In this document: positions 14,994 through 29,299 of the stretch, one piece after another
How positions within the stretch are numbered: position 1 is the stretch's first letter
Layout of the letters: each line of letters begins with the position of its first letter
Assembly (NCBI RefSeq): GCF_901709675.1
Contig: NC_051096.1
Coordinates: 2,385,001-2,449,000, forward strand
Direction: 5' to 3'
Length of the DNA: 64,000 bases
From: Syngnathus acus
Taxonomy: Eukaryota; Chordata; Actinopteri; Syngnathiformes; Syngnathidae
The notes under the pieces: model-generated
The model's input: only the letters and a program-made list of their open reading frames with translations
What the model was told of the DNA's origin: nothing
The model's database searches: none
Made by a program: the position numbers and the translations under genes

Positions 14994-16512
14994 CGCCCCC
15001 TTTCCATTATCTGGCGCTCTTCTCTATGAGCGCCTCCGACAGAACTTCCCGGTCCTCCGCCTTCTTCGTGTCCTTTGTCACTTCGTGTTAGCATCTGCAT
15101 CTTGGCCTTCACTTCATTTTCTTGATTCAACTTTAGGATCATATGATTGCTTCTGGGGAATGTTGTTGGGATACAAGCACCGAGTCCTCTTTGTGCCAAA
15201 CTCTTTCCCACATTCTTAGTCGGTAAAAAAAAAAAAAACACTCAAGAAATCATTGGAAAATGACACTTATAATTTTGAATGATGTAGTTGCTTCTCCGCA
15301 ATTGATTTGGCGTGGGAATTTTTTATGGTTAAAATAACCTAATGCTACTTTTTCCACACTGTGAATGTGGCCATTTCTCCATTATAAATATAGCTATCAG
15401 TAGTAGCCTTGTAGGTTTATCAGCAAAATTGGAAACCAGCAAGAAAATTGTTGCAGTTTCTCAGTGGGGTTGCCTAAGACTGGTAACGGTAAATGGAAAA
15501 ATTGATAATGAAGGGGAAAATGAGAGTAAGGTGTCAATTTTACATTCTTCTTCGCAATGTGTTTCGCAGTTGAAATGTGCCAGATTCTTAGCCGCAGCCT
15601 ACAGTAAAAAAAAAAAAAAAAAAGAGTAGGCTAGACCTTAAATTAGAACACCAAAAAAACACATTTAACTGCGCAATCATTTCCCCCTTCCTCATCTATA
15701 CTGCGAGTTGAGTTTGATATATATATATTTTAAAATTAGACTCAGCAGAGTAACCTTTTTCAATGTACATACAAAGTTGTATTTTTTTTACTGTACCTGG
15801 CTGCCTCACCGTGTTGATGATAGCAATGCTAATCTTATGAATATAAACACTTGTTTATCAAATTGTTGTGTTTTTATTGTAAACCAATGACAAATCGTTG
15901 TCAAGGAGACAGTAGTTCGTATATTGAAGTCGTTTAATTATAGCAATCATTTGACAATATCAGTAAATAGTTCACCCAAGCCTCGATGGCGTTTGAATGG
16001 TGGCTCATTCACCCAATCAGCGATCGAGGCCGAACGAACGCCATTTTAGTCCCGCCCACTTCCAATTGGTTACGTTTTCTATCGAACGTATTGACGCTAA
16101 TGGGTGTTTCTCTGCATGTCCTGGATTATAAAGACATTTACTTTACAAGGTGGCTCTAAATTGTCAATTTAAACAGCACCGAGAACAATTATTTGGTGAG
16201 GGAACAACACACGCCCCAACGCGGGCTACGCAACCGGTCTGTTTGGGAGAAGGCCTCCCCGCTTTTTGGATTAAGGCAGATCAACATCGAGCGGCACTTC
16301 TCCTGTCGAATGAGCTTCGCAGCTCAGCCAAGCAGCCAATCGCATGCCACGGGAGGCGGGTCCATAGCGGAGGGGGCAGGACGCGAGGTATCATGGAGGA
16401 TCAGTGAGCAAACTGTGGCCATCAGAGACGAGCAAACGACGCTCTTGTCCCGGGGACTTTCTTCTCACTTTGCCGCTTGAGTGCTCCCTCGTTGACGACT
16501 AAATATTTCACG
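14994..16512. other. gabpb2 3'UTR and anp32e promoter region
   Basis: The first several hundred bases after the gabpb2 stop are AT-rich 3'UTR-like sequence with poly(A) runs at 15226 and 15605. From about 15,990 the sequence turns to promoter character: CCAAT at 16014, a GCCATTTT motif near 16040, GCCCGCCC and a reversed CCAAT (ATTGG), then GC-rich leader up to the anp32e ATG. Confidence 0.45.
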
Positions 16513-19843
<3,331 letters not shown>

Positions 19844-20928
19844 CTGTGTCATGCGTGTGTGCGTGTGTGCCCATCCCCTCCTACGCCAGGTGTCATCCCT
19901 CTCGCCCTGCCCACCTCCCACAAGTAGGGTTGCAAAGGGGGAGAAATTGTGCAAATTAGAGACTTTGGTGGGAATTAACTGGGAGTTGAGTGGAGTTGTT
20001 GAGTACATTTCTTTTTTTAAAATTGACAAGCGGCCAATTTTTAAAACATTGCAAAAAGCGCGCCAAATAGCGTGGCAAATGTCTCCTGTTTGGGGGGGAC
20101 AACTCCCTCGCCTGCGGCCAAAGCAGTTCCGCTTTGACTCTGGCGCCATCTTGTGGCGATGAGTGGGAGCGCTCATTTTAGTCAAATGTCTGAAACCAAT
20201 AATGGCGGAATGGATGAGAATAAAAACAAAACGCAACACAAAAGCAATGAATTTGAAAATGCCGCAATTATGTGATTGAAAAACAAAATCTTTTTTTTCC
20301 CCCCACCTTCTTGATAAAGTTGTGTTAATTTCACTTGTAACCTTTTTGCAAGTTGCCATCATTTTGCAACCCTGCTTGCCGTCGGTCCGCTACGCAGCCG
20401 AACTCCACTAGGGTCTAAGATGGCCACCACGTCAACTTTGGGATCTTTTGGACTTAGCGTCGAGTCCTCCAACCAGTCGGGACCCTTCATCCACCCTGGC
20501 TTCTGTCCCTTCGTGATGACATCGCTGACTTTTAAAGGACATGTTATATAAAAGAAAAGACTTTTTGAGCACAAAAAGTCATCTGACCTTTGAGGACAGA
20601 TTTACTACCCCCCACAAACACAAACCAAAGTTGGCGCACTTAAGGAGCGCCCTTTCAGGACTCTGTGTGTTTGTGGATCAGGATCTTCTTCCTCAGTTTT
20701 AGCCCAATGATCACATGACTCTCCTGCCCTACTCCGCTCCCTCTTTTAGAAATATGCACACCGCCGTATGATCCTCTTCCTTATCATCTTATCCATATTA
20801 TTATTCTTCCCCGAGTGTGTGTGTTTGTGTGCGTGTGTTCTATTGTAACTTTTTACACGTCTGGTGACTTTGGAGTCTTTTTTTTTTGGGGAAGGGGGGG
20901 GTCAAGTGATGTGAAATATTCCAATAAA
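19844..20928 (+). other. anp32e: anp32e 3'UTR ending at AATAAA (20923-20928)
   Basis: Sequence after the TAG stop includes a GTGT run near 20820-20840, then a T/G-rich stretch and CCAATAAAG at 20921-20929, the first canonical poly(A) signal on this strand apart from one at 20219-20224. I see no further coding exon. Confidence 0.6.
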
Positions 20929-21998
20929 GTTGAGTCCAGTCGCTGCAAAGCATTGTGGGATAAGGGAAACCAACATTTATATCTATAAAAAAAAATTGAC
21001 AACAAAGCAATATTTCTAGATTTTTACAAAGATAAAGTTGCTTTATTGTAATCGGTCGTTTAATTTAGTGGTTAATTTGTCGGGACGCAGCGGGAGTTCG
21101 ACAGCTGTTTTCTGTTTGTCACTGACGTCAAAATAAATGTTTGCCGCTTTAAACATTCATTAAAAAATGAAATGTTTGTGTACATACGTTTTTATGCTCT
21201 TTGGGTCTGATAGAAAATGAAAATAAAGTCATTTAGGTGAACTTGGGCGTAGTTTTACTGTGTTCAGTGGATGCCGTAAGCGGTTAGTATGTGAGTGCAA
21301 ATGTTTCCACCAGGAGGCGCTAATTGTCTAATGACATCACATCGGATGCGACTCAACAAGGACAATTTGACGTCATAGTAGCGTCTTTAGGTTTAAAGTT
21401 GCTCAAACATTTAAGGTAAGTTAACAGCGCTTGTATATTTTGTGTCATAAGACTTGTGTGGTCTTACCCCAGTCATTAATCTAAATTTTTTCTACGTATA
21501 CAACTTTTTTTACGTTTTTTGAGTTTTTTGTCAGACTCCGTTCGCAGCCTGTACTGTACTACATTATACACATACATACATAAAATACATAAAACATACA
21601 TAAATAAGTAACTTTTAGTAAGATACTGAAAGGACTGATATAATTTCAATACATAAATACAAATACGTAAAAATTAAATACAAGTAACTTTTAGTAAGAC
21701 ACTTAAAGGACTGCTATAATTCCAACACACTTCCATGGAGAAAAATCACTCCGAGATACGTGTTCACCTTTTTCATTGATATGGACTTCTTTTTAAATAT
21801 TTTTGTATTTGTATTGGTGAACTGCCCATTGACTCAAGTGATGTGCACTTTTTGTCCAGTAGATGGCGACCTCGTCTTTCCTCAGTAACACGTCAACAAA
21901 AATGTTTATTATTCAATTAGCTTTTTGTTGCCATCCACTCAATGACGTCTACCAAAGATAAGAAGCACATTGTCGACCTTGTTGGGAAATTTACTTAT

Positions 21999-22009
21999 TG
22001 TGTGTGCGT

Positions 22010-22084
<75 letters not shown>

Positions 22085-22106
22085 CGTGCGTGTGTGTGTG
22101 TGCGCG
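21999..22106. repeat. Long (GT)n microsatellite with GTGC interruptions
   Basis: About 108 bp of alternating TG with CG steps at both flanks. Alternating purine-pyrimidine sequence of this length can adopt Z-DNA. Confidence 0.95.
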
Positions 22107-22437
22107 TTTTTAATTATTTATAGAAATATTTATTCTGACCTAAAAGCCTTTGGTTCCTATGTTATCGTTATAGCTCAAACTCATACATTTTTGCATAGAA
22201 ACATGCGCGTGCTCACGCGCACCCACACGCACACAAGGAAATAAACGTGCACCCTCTGGTAAACTCATGGTTGTGTTGATGACGTCACAGTGAGCTCAGC
22301 TGTGTGACGATGTAACACTGCTGACAAACAGGACGTATTTTTAGCTCTGTTGCTAGCCGGCTAAAAAGCGTAAAGAAAAGAGGAAAGTTGAGACACTGTC
22401 ACACGCTCCGGGGCGTTCAGTCAAAAAAACAACACAG

Positions 22438-22461
22438 ACACACACACACACACACACACAC
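22438..22461. repeat. (CA)12 microsatellite
   Basis: Uninterrupted CA array preceded by ACACAGA. Confidence 0.95.
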
Positions 22462-23200
22462 TCAGACTTGTGCATGTTTCAGGTCAGTGTTGGTTCTCAT
22501 TAGGCTGAGCATGAGTGTGCGTGTAAATAAAAGATGATGATGATGATTACAACGACATATATGCGTAAATAATTGAAACCTTTGTGAGTTTGTTGATGTT
22601 AGTGAAATCTGGTCAACACGCATGCTAACGCTGTGAATGCTAAGTGTCCTCAGATGTTAGTTTGATGTTCTAATTATGAGAAGTTAACCGGAGCTTTTGC
22701 ACTCTTGTTTGTTGGAACACTTTCAAGACTTTTGGAATGATTGACAGCAGCCAAGGAGGGAGGAGGAGGAAGATCACATGCAAAGAAAGAGATGAGATGA
22801 TTTCTCCTCTAAGGCACCCACACGCACACGCACGGCCGCAGATGAGTCATAAAGAAATGAGCATACATGAATGCGTAATGTGCGGCAGGTGTAATGGAGC
22901 GATGTTGCTCGTCTGCCCTACATCTGCTGCAGCGCTCTTCACTAATGCTCACTGACCTGTGCGTATGCGTGCGCGTGCGTGCGTGCCTCGCAAGAATAAA
23001 CGTTCCTGCCGTTTGATGAGAATCATTTTTCGGGGTCATGTACTGGAGCACTGTGTGAATGGCTGTGTGTAGTGCGTGTGAATACATGAAGGAGCGTTTG
23101 TGCGGTTTGTGTGCTCAACGTTAAACAATGTCAGCGCATTTGGTTTTCAAGACTTTTTATTTCACGTGCGCTTCCAACAGGAATTCAAATATGAGGAGAT

Positions 23201-23236
23201 GTGTGCGTGTGTGTGTGTGTGTGTGCGTGTGTGTGC
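23201..23236. repeat. (GT)n microsatellite
   Basis: About 36 bp GT array with two GTGC interruptions, inside the probable plekho1 3'UTR (as CA on the transcript). Confidence 0.9.
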
Positions 23237-23695
23237 CTGTGAACAGCTGTTTTTTGTCCCACTTTCTTTCTGAAATTGTGTCAGTGCAAGTTAGTGCGGG
23301 CAGCGTTTTTTCTGACAGCCCATAATAGTCAAGCAGCGAAACGCTGTGTGCGCGCAGTTGTGCTTCTCGTGACAAGCAGAAACATGAAAAAAAAAATCTC
23401 AAAAAAACGACTCAAAACGAAAAGTTCAAGTTTGAAAGTTTGGGATGACATCATCACTGGACATTATTGCTAATGACATCATCACCAGAAGAGCCAAGTC
23501 ATCAGTTGAAAAGTGCAGCGGCAGCAAGTTATCACAGTTGACGCATTGTCGCTTTCTTCTGCTGGTTTAAAAAGAAAGAGCACAGGTGCCCTCCAAAATG
23601 GAACTTTCCTGAGAAGGGGAGTCGGGATGACTCATTGTTGCCGCCTTGTGGAGACAGATGGAAGAACGCAAAGTCACCCGGAGTGTGCTGGTGTC

Positions 23696-23835
23696 GAGTC
23701 CAATGACTCTGATGGCATCCAATGGAGTCACAGAATCAAAAGAAAATCACGTGGAGTCAGATGGCATCAAACGGAGGAACATGGAGAAACATGCAATCAA
23801 ATTGAGTCACATGGAATCGACCTGAGTCACATGGT
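23696..23835. repeat. Degenerate tandem repeat, unit near GAGTCACATGGAATC
   Basis: The words GGAGTCACAGAATC, GGAGTCAGATGGCATC, GAGTCACATGGAATC and GAGTCACATGGTAGATTC recur head to tail with spacers of similar wording. The unit is about 15 bp, diverged, and lies in the probable 3'UTR of plekho1. Confidence 0.65.
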
Positions 23836-23910
23836 AGATTCACGAGGGGGGGGGGGCTGACCTGCAAGGTGGACAAAGAGTGAAAAATTCCTGCAAAGGA
23901 AACATTTGGA

Positions 23911-26900
23911 TCAAGGCGACTCCGATTCATCTTCGGGTGACGTCGCCACCTTGACTTCGCCCTCAGCCTGTGGCGAGGTGGCCGTGCTTGGCGTCATCTT
24001 CTCGTAGGTCCTTCTGCGTTGGCGACGCAGCGTGTGGCTCTGCAGTTCCTTCACCTCCTGCAGCACTTCCTGCGCCTCCTGCCAGGAACACATGGCCTCC
24101 ATGAGGAGGCGCTCTGCCTCGGCATGCCTCTTCTGGAGCTCTTCCTCATCCTGCTTCGGTTTTGGGGGCGTTTTGTTCTGACAGGCGTCCAAGGATTCTG
24201 ACAGGCTCTTGGATTTGTTCTGACCGGCACAGGATGAGTCGTCACCGCCGTGGAGGCACGGCGGCAAATCGGCGGTGCCACCGTCCGGTCCAAGGGCGTC
24301 CTGCAGGGAGGCCGGAAGACGGGACACCTCCGAGGAGGGCTCACAAGTTTTGTTGAGCGGTGAGTCGCCGAGACGGGCAGGAGACGGAGAGCCTCGGGAT
24401 CGGGGGGAATCGACATCCCGGGAGCGGCGATTCTTGCGGCCTTTGGAGCGCGGCGAGTCACGAGCTCTCGACCGGGGCGAGTCCCTACGCCGTTGACCAG
24501 GAGAATCACCGCTACGGCTGCGTGGAGATGGAGACGCCCTGATGACACAAAACAAAAGTTCACACTTGCTCCACAAGAGGGCGTGTGTCTTTTTCCCACC
24601 TGGAATGAGGTGAGTCTCCAGCCCTCAGGTGACGAAGGCGAGGCGACTCCACCCCTTTGCCAAACTCTTGCTCCGCCTTGGCTCTCTGCAGCTCCTGTCA
24701 TGACGGCAACATTCACTTGAGTGGGGAGCAAAGCTGGCGTCCGCAGTGCAAGGAAGCGAGAAGAGTGCTGACCTGCAGACGGATTTCCTCCAACAATTCC
24801 TGTGCTCGTTGCATCTTCTGCGCAATGAGACTCTGCAGCTGGCCCACGGGCTGCACCGATGCCCCACCCTCTTCTCCGGCAGGGTGTCGACCGAGAGCCC
24901 AACGCAACTCAGAGCGAATCATCGCCGGTCTGCTCAAGACAAAACAACACCCAGATGTTTACCCCAAAGGAGCAAGGAAGTCGTTTTCAGTGTCTACCTG
25001 GAGGAGAGAACTTCATCCATGGATGCGCAGCGACTCCGCCCCGCAATTCCGCTTCTCTTCCCAGGCTGAGGGGTTCTGGATTGGTTCTGAAGGACCTGAG
25101 AAAAGACATGCAGTCACATCTACACGTCGGTCCACCCACCATGCGTTTGGTCTCACCTGCTGGCTCTTGTGCACCTTGGAAGTTTCCAGATGGGAGTGTT
25201 TTCCCCAGGAACGTTCGCTTCCTCTGGGCAAACTTCCCGTCTTCATTTTGGGTTCCTCCGTTCGAACGCGTAGTTTGGACACATCTGTCCCCGAGCGCTG
25301 ACGTCCGCCACCTCCGGCGGCCGCCCCCTCTCCGGAGAAGCCCGCGCCGGACACGTTCTCCCAGGAGGCGCCGTCACATTCTGAGAAGCCGCCTTCCTCC
25401 TCGGCCACCAAGTCGAGGGTCAGCGAGCCGTGACAGGACGAGGAAGCCTGACAGGAAGCGACGATTGAGAAGACTTTTCAGATGCACCGGATCGCTCGAG
25501 GGTGCCATACCACGGTCATGAGGTGTCCCCGGGTGGGAAGACGGCGTCCGTGGGGAATCTTGGCTCGGTCTCTGGTGGGATGCACTAACACGTCCTGCTC
25601 CATGGTCACCTAGCCACAAGTGGATGTGGGTGGCCATGTAAATGATGACATCTGACTTGACTTCATTTCTACATTGGTCATCCTCTGCTCAAAATCTGTC
25701 TCAATTGACCAACGTACAGGACACGTAACTATTTTGTGAACTGGAGTATTTGTGTACAAAGTGTGTGGCCACCTGGTCCAAAACTTTGTTTTTGGCCTTG
25801 ACGATGGCGACGTTGAGAGCATTGACCCACGATTCTTTTTCCTCGGGACTGACGGCCAGGAAGAGAAGGTTGGGAACCTGAAAGAGGACAGACAACACGG
25901 CCCGCTCAGCACCCGAGGACAGTGACCCGTTTGCCGAGTCGTTGACGCTGGAAGATGACATCATCGTGAATGATGATGATGAAGATGGCAGCAGATTATT
26001 CCGCTCAGGCTCGTCCTGTGACGCACTAATGGGATTCTGTGGATTAAGTCTTTTACGAGTGTGTGGAGGGGGGTGAAGGGGGGGGGGGGCGAGGCCTGGG
26101 CTGAGCCAATCAGAACCCCGAGGTATTCGACAATCAGAACATGGTGGGCATTAAACCCCGCCCGCCAGAAGGATGCTGGAGAAAATCCACCAATGAGAAG
26201 GCAGCTAGTTTCAAGCGGGGGATGAAGTAAATCTCTCCCGGGAAGGAGGCAGCGCGTTTTTCAACCCACCTTGTTGCCGGGCCGTCGGCATCGTATGAGG
26301 GCGAAGCGGCTGTGGTTCTTCTTGCTACGGCTTTTGGCCCGCCTCAACTCTTCGGAGCGCTCGTAGTCGCCCAAGTCCAAAACTTCCGCTGACTTGCGCT
26401 CGTCCCTCACCTGCAGGAAAACACTTCTCATGACCCAAATGCCCTCGCACATTACTGAATTGACTGCCACGCCCACTGAAAATGCTCGGCGGCCATTGCA
26501 TAACAAGGCGGCGGTACAAACGAGTCAATAGACGCGTCGATCGATATGTGAGCAACGTGACGCCGCCACATGGACAATAAAACGCGCAAATTTGAGTGGG
26601 TCTCTCATAACAAGGCCTCTCAGCTCGTCAGTGTGACGCTAATACCAGATAGCCCGGACGCCGCAAGCGCATGGGGATGATGCGTGCTTTCCAAAAGATG
26701 GAATCCAAACGGCTACAACACTAATCTCTGGAAATGACCTAACTGCGTGTGTGATGCGGATGTGCATTTGTGCATGCAGGAGTGTGCATTTGCATTACAA
26801 ATGCTCACCAGTGTGTGTGTGTGTGTGTCAGCTGCAGGCTCGGTCATGTCACATGATCTTTGATTTACTCGCACGTGTTGACTGCTCAGCCAGCAGCTTT

Positions 26901-27518
26901 GGCCTGTATTTGTGTTTGGATGCATTTGATGGTAAAACGTGTGTCTCACTCCAGCATGTGTGTGTGTGCGTGCGCACGCATGGCAAACACACAAGACGTA
27001 TGATGGGTGTGCGTGCGTGGTTGGTTCCGACCTCCTTGTCCGATATGAACAAGTGTTCTCCCCTGAGAACCACGTAGCGGTTCCTCCAAAGCTCCCTGAA
27101 GATCCCGCGGCCGCAGAACTTCCTCAGCCAACCAAACTTGTCCGGCTGTGGTGGCGCGCCCGAATGGGCCGGGTCCCGGGGCCCCTGCATCTGCGGACAA
27201 GCACATACCCATGTGAAAATGAACACGTGAGCATTGCGGCCCGGTAGCTCCTGAATATTTTTGAAACGATGCTCGCATGTTTGACATGTTCCGACTAAGC
27301 CGAAGAGATCACAACAGTGTCAACAAATATTTCCTCTCATCTGCAGCGTCGACGCTGATCTCCTTTGCTCGTGTACCTAATGAAGTGGCCACACCGGCAG
27401 GCAGCGCGCGGACGAGGATGAGGGAGAGATCAAGGTGCGAACTTATGAATGGATGATGTTTACTAATAAACGTGCGCGTGCGCCTTCTTACCGGTCCTGC
27501 GTGGTCGCTCTTCTTCAT
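23911..27518 (-). CDS. plekho1: Pleckstrin homology domain-containing O1 (CKIP-1)
   Basis: Ten minus-strand exons: 27518-27492, 27190-27032, 26410-26270, 25877-25773, 25609-25511, 25447-25157, 25095-24998, 24929-24773, 24694-24600, 24538-23911; 599 residues against 409 in human. It starts MKKSDHAGP. The PH domain spans about residues 25-140 ([50 protein letters not shown]). [19 protein letters not shown] follows, then a serine/glycine linker, [12 protein letters not shown], and a C-terminal coiled coil ([20 protein letters not shown]) equivalent to the mammalian leucine zipper. CKIP-1 binds phosphoinositides, casein kinase 2 and Smurf1. Odd: the final exon adds an arginine-serine-proline block with repeated DSPRS and DSPGQ words before the coiled coil. 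Two donors (GTCGGA, GTGGCC) are weak, but frame and similarity fix them. Confidence 0.92.
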
Positions 27519-28244
27519 TTTCGCTCAGTTTCTTCTTATTCAGCTTCTTCTTGCTTTTCTTTTGGTTCGTCTGTTGTCTGGCGAGAGGGAGGCGGCGTCC
27601 TCCCTGCGAGCGCGCGGGCGGGCGACCAGGCAGATGCTCCCCCTCAGCGTGCGCGCGCACTTTAACCTAGATTCCGAATGCGCATGAAAGCGCCATCTGG
27701 CGGCACGAGCACGGTCGGGCAGGCCTAAACAAAGACGCTTGAGTACCGTAATAATATATTTTCATGGGATAACACTGGGGCTGAGGGGAGCTTGTACAAC
27801 AATGTAAACCGCCCCCCCAAAAGTCCCAGTTTGGCCAAGTTGTGCAAACATTACCTGGTCGGAAGGCTCCATCTGGTCTTCTAACTTTGTACGTTGTGCG
27901 GCATTCTGTCGTCCTGTGAGTGCCCCGAGATAATCTGGGGCGCCGATGCTTCGGAGCGTCAAAAGATGAAGCCTCATGTGCCCATCACCAGCCTGAGATG
28001 ACGGCCCGCCCAGGGAGACCCAGCCGAGCTGACTCCGACTGGCTGGTGTCCGAAGTCTCTCTGATATGACATCACACAGCCGCTCATCATCTGTGTCGGC
28101 TTTAGTTGGGCCACAGCAAAAGGATGTTGGTGTTGTTTGCCAAGCTGTCGAAAAGAGACACCCCAGAGCTGGGAAAGACGCCCGGGCTTTCCAACAGTGC
28201 CCGCGCCCCGTCCTGCTACACCTTAAGACCGCAAGGATTGAAGC
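27519..28244. promoter_or_regulatory. Divergent upstream region of plekho1 and the 28.2-kb gene
   Basis: 726 bp separate two oppositely oriented start codons. The sequence next to plekho1 is GC-rich (GCGCGCGGGCGGGCG near 27,610). Near 28,067 a TGACATCA CRE-like word lies on the plus side. No TATA box is evident. Confidence 0.4.
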
Positions 28245-28835
28245 ATGGAAGCCCTCCTCAACCTGGACACCGTGTCAGAGATGGACATCCTCCGTCAGTT
28301 CATCCAAGATGTGGCCGCCCAGAACCAGAGAGATATGGAGATCCTCCGGAAGGAAGTGAATCACGCCGTGGGCCAGACGCATCGAGACGCCAAGACCGCC
28401 CGCCAGGAGGCCAGGGGCCTTCGTCAGGAGGTGCAGAAGGTTCTGGGCCCCAACCTCCCAGACGCGGAGGCCCTGCGCCAGGAGATCCGTGAGCACACTC
28501 AGAGAGACATGGACGCTCTGCGCCAAGAAGTGCTCAACATGCTGCAAAGAGACATGAAGCTCTTCCGCCAGGAGTCCAAGAAGCTGCGCCAGGAGACGCA
28601 GAGCGTGGCCACCCTGCGCCAGGAGTGGGACGAGGTCCGCGGCGGCCTGTGCTCGTTGTCGGATAGGCTGAAGGCGGTGGCTGACCCCAGCAACGCCAAC
28701 GCCGGGCTCCCCAAGGCCGCACCCTGGAACTCCACCAGGAGGAAGCTTCGAGATACCTGCTGGGGGATCTCGCTGCCTTTGGCCATGACGCTGTGCGCCG
28801 TCTTTGGCTTCAGCATCGGCATCACCCTGTCCTAG
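28245..28835 (+). CDS. Unrecognised coiled-coil protein with C-terminal membrane segment
   Basis: Single-exon frame of 196 residues with an in-frame TGA six bases before the ATG, so the start is firm for this frame. I do not recognise the family. Residues 10-150 are charged and heptad-like, with the word LRQE or close variants (LRKE, ARQE, FRQE) repeated about ten times, for example DAEALRQEIREHTQRDMDAL. The last 25 residues form one hydrophobic segment (GISLPLAMTLCAVFGFSIGI) followed by TLS and stop, which is the layout of a tail-anchored protein with its coil in the cytosol. No signal peptide. It sits tail to tail with tatdn1 and divergent from plekho1. The low-divergence coil repeats and lack of introns could mean a young or retrocopied gene. 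No AATAAA follows closely; TATAAA occurs near 28961. Confidence 0.6.
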   Translation: MEALLNLDTVSEMDILRQFIQDVAAQNQRDMEILRKEVNHAVGQTHRDAKTARQEARGLRQEVQKVLGPNLPDAEALRQEIREHTQRDMDALRQEVLNMLQRDMKLFRQESKKLRQETQSVATLRQEWDEVRGGLCSLSDRLKAVADPSNANAGLPKAAPWNSTRRKLRDTCWGISLPLAMTLCAVFGFSIGITLS

Positions 28836-29299
28836 GACGCCCTCTGCCAGCGCATCTCAAGCGTTTTTGAGCCCAAAAACAGTCCCCGAAGAAAATCCCG
28901 ACAAAGTTTGGTTGTGATTGATTTTGTAACTCCTGGCACTGACATGCCCTGTGACTTCTATAAACACATTGCTTGACAACCACTGGCCCTGCTGACTTGA
29001 CCTTTCAGGCCAACTTTGATTTACTTGTTTTCATTCACAGAACTATTTCAAGTCTTCATGGTTACGCAAAAGCAATTTATTGTATTTGTAAGTAACCGTT
29101 CATGACGTCGCTTTTCCGTACTGTAGCGCTGCGAGCCGACTCGAGGCCAACAGTTGTCCGAGTCAATATTGAGGCACAGGATCAAATCAGGGCATGTCTA
29201 GAAAACGGACCGGTGGCCCAGTCAAGGCGGAGGCACGCAAAAACAGCCAACGAGCCTTCTAAACGGACATGGTGGCATTGCGCTCATGGCTGCTTGCGC

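Larger units (their letters stand above)
20930..23900. other. anp32e-plekho1 convergent intergenic region, microsatellite rich
   Basis: No gene recognised. It holds three large CA/GT arrays. TTTATT at 23156-23161 reads AATAAA on the minus strand and probably ends the plekho1 transcript. Confidence 0.5.

Noticed and set aside
21942-22244. Open frame rich in Cys-Val through the GT array
   Set aside because: It is only the translation of a GT microsatellite.
25678-25772. Direct read-through of plekho1 exon 4 past the GTGGCC donor
   Set aside because: It soon reaches a stop and loses the conserved HPTRDRAKI segment, which is encoded in the next exon at 25609-25511.
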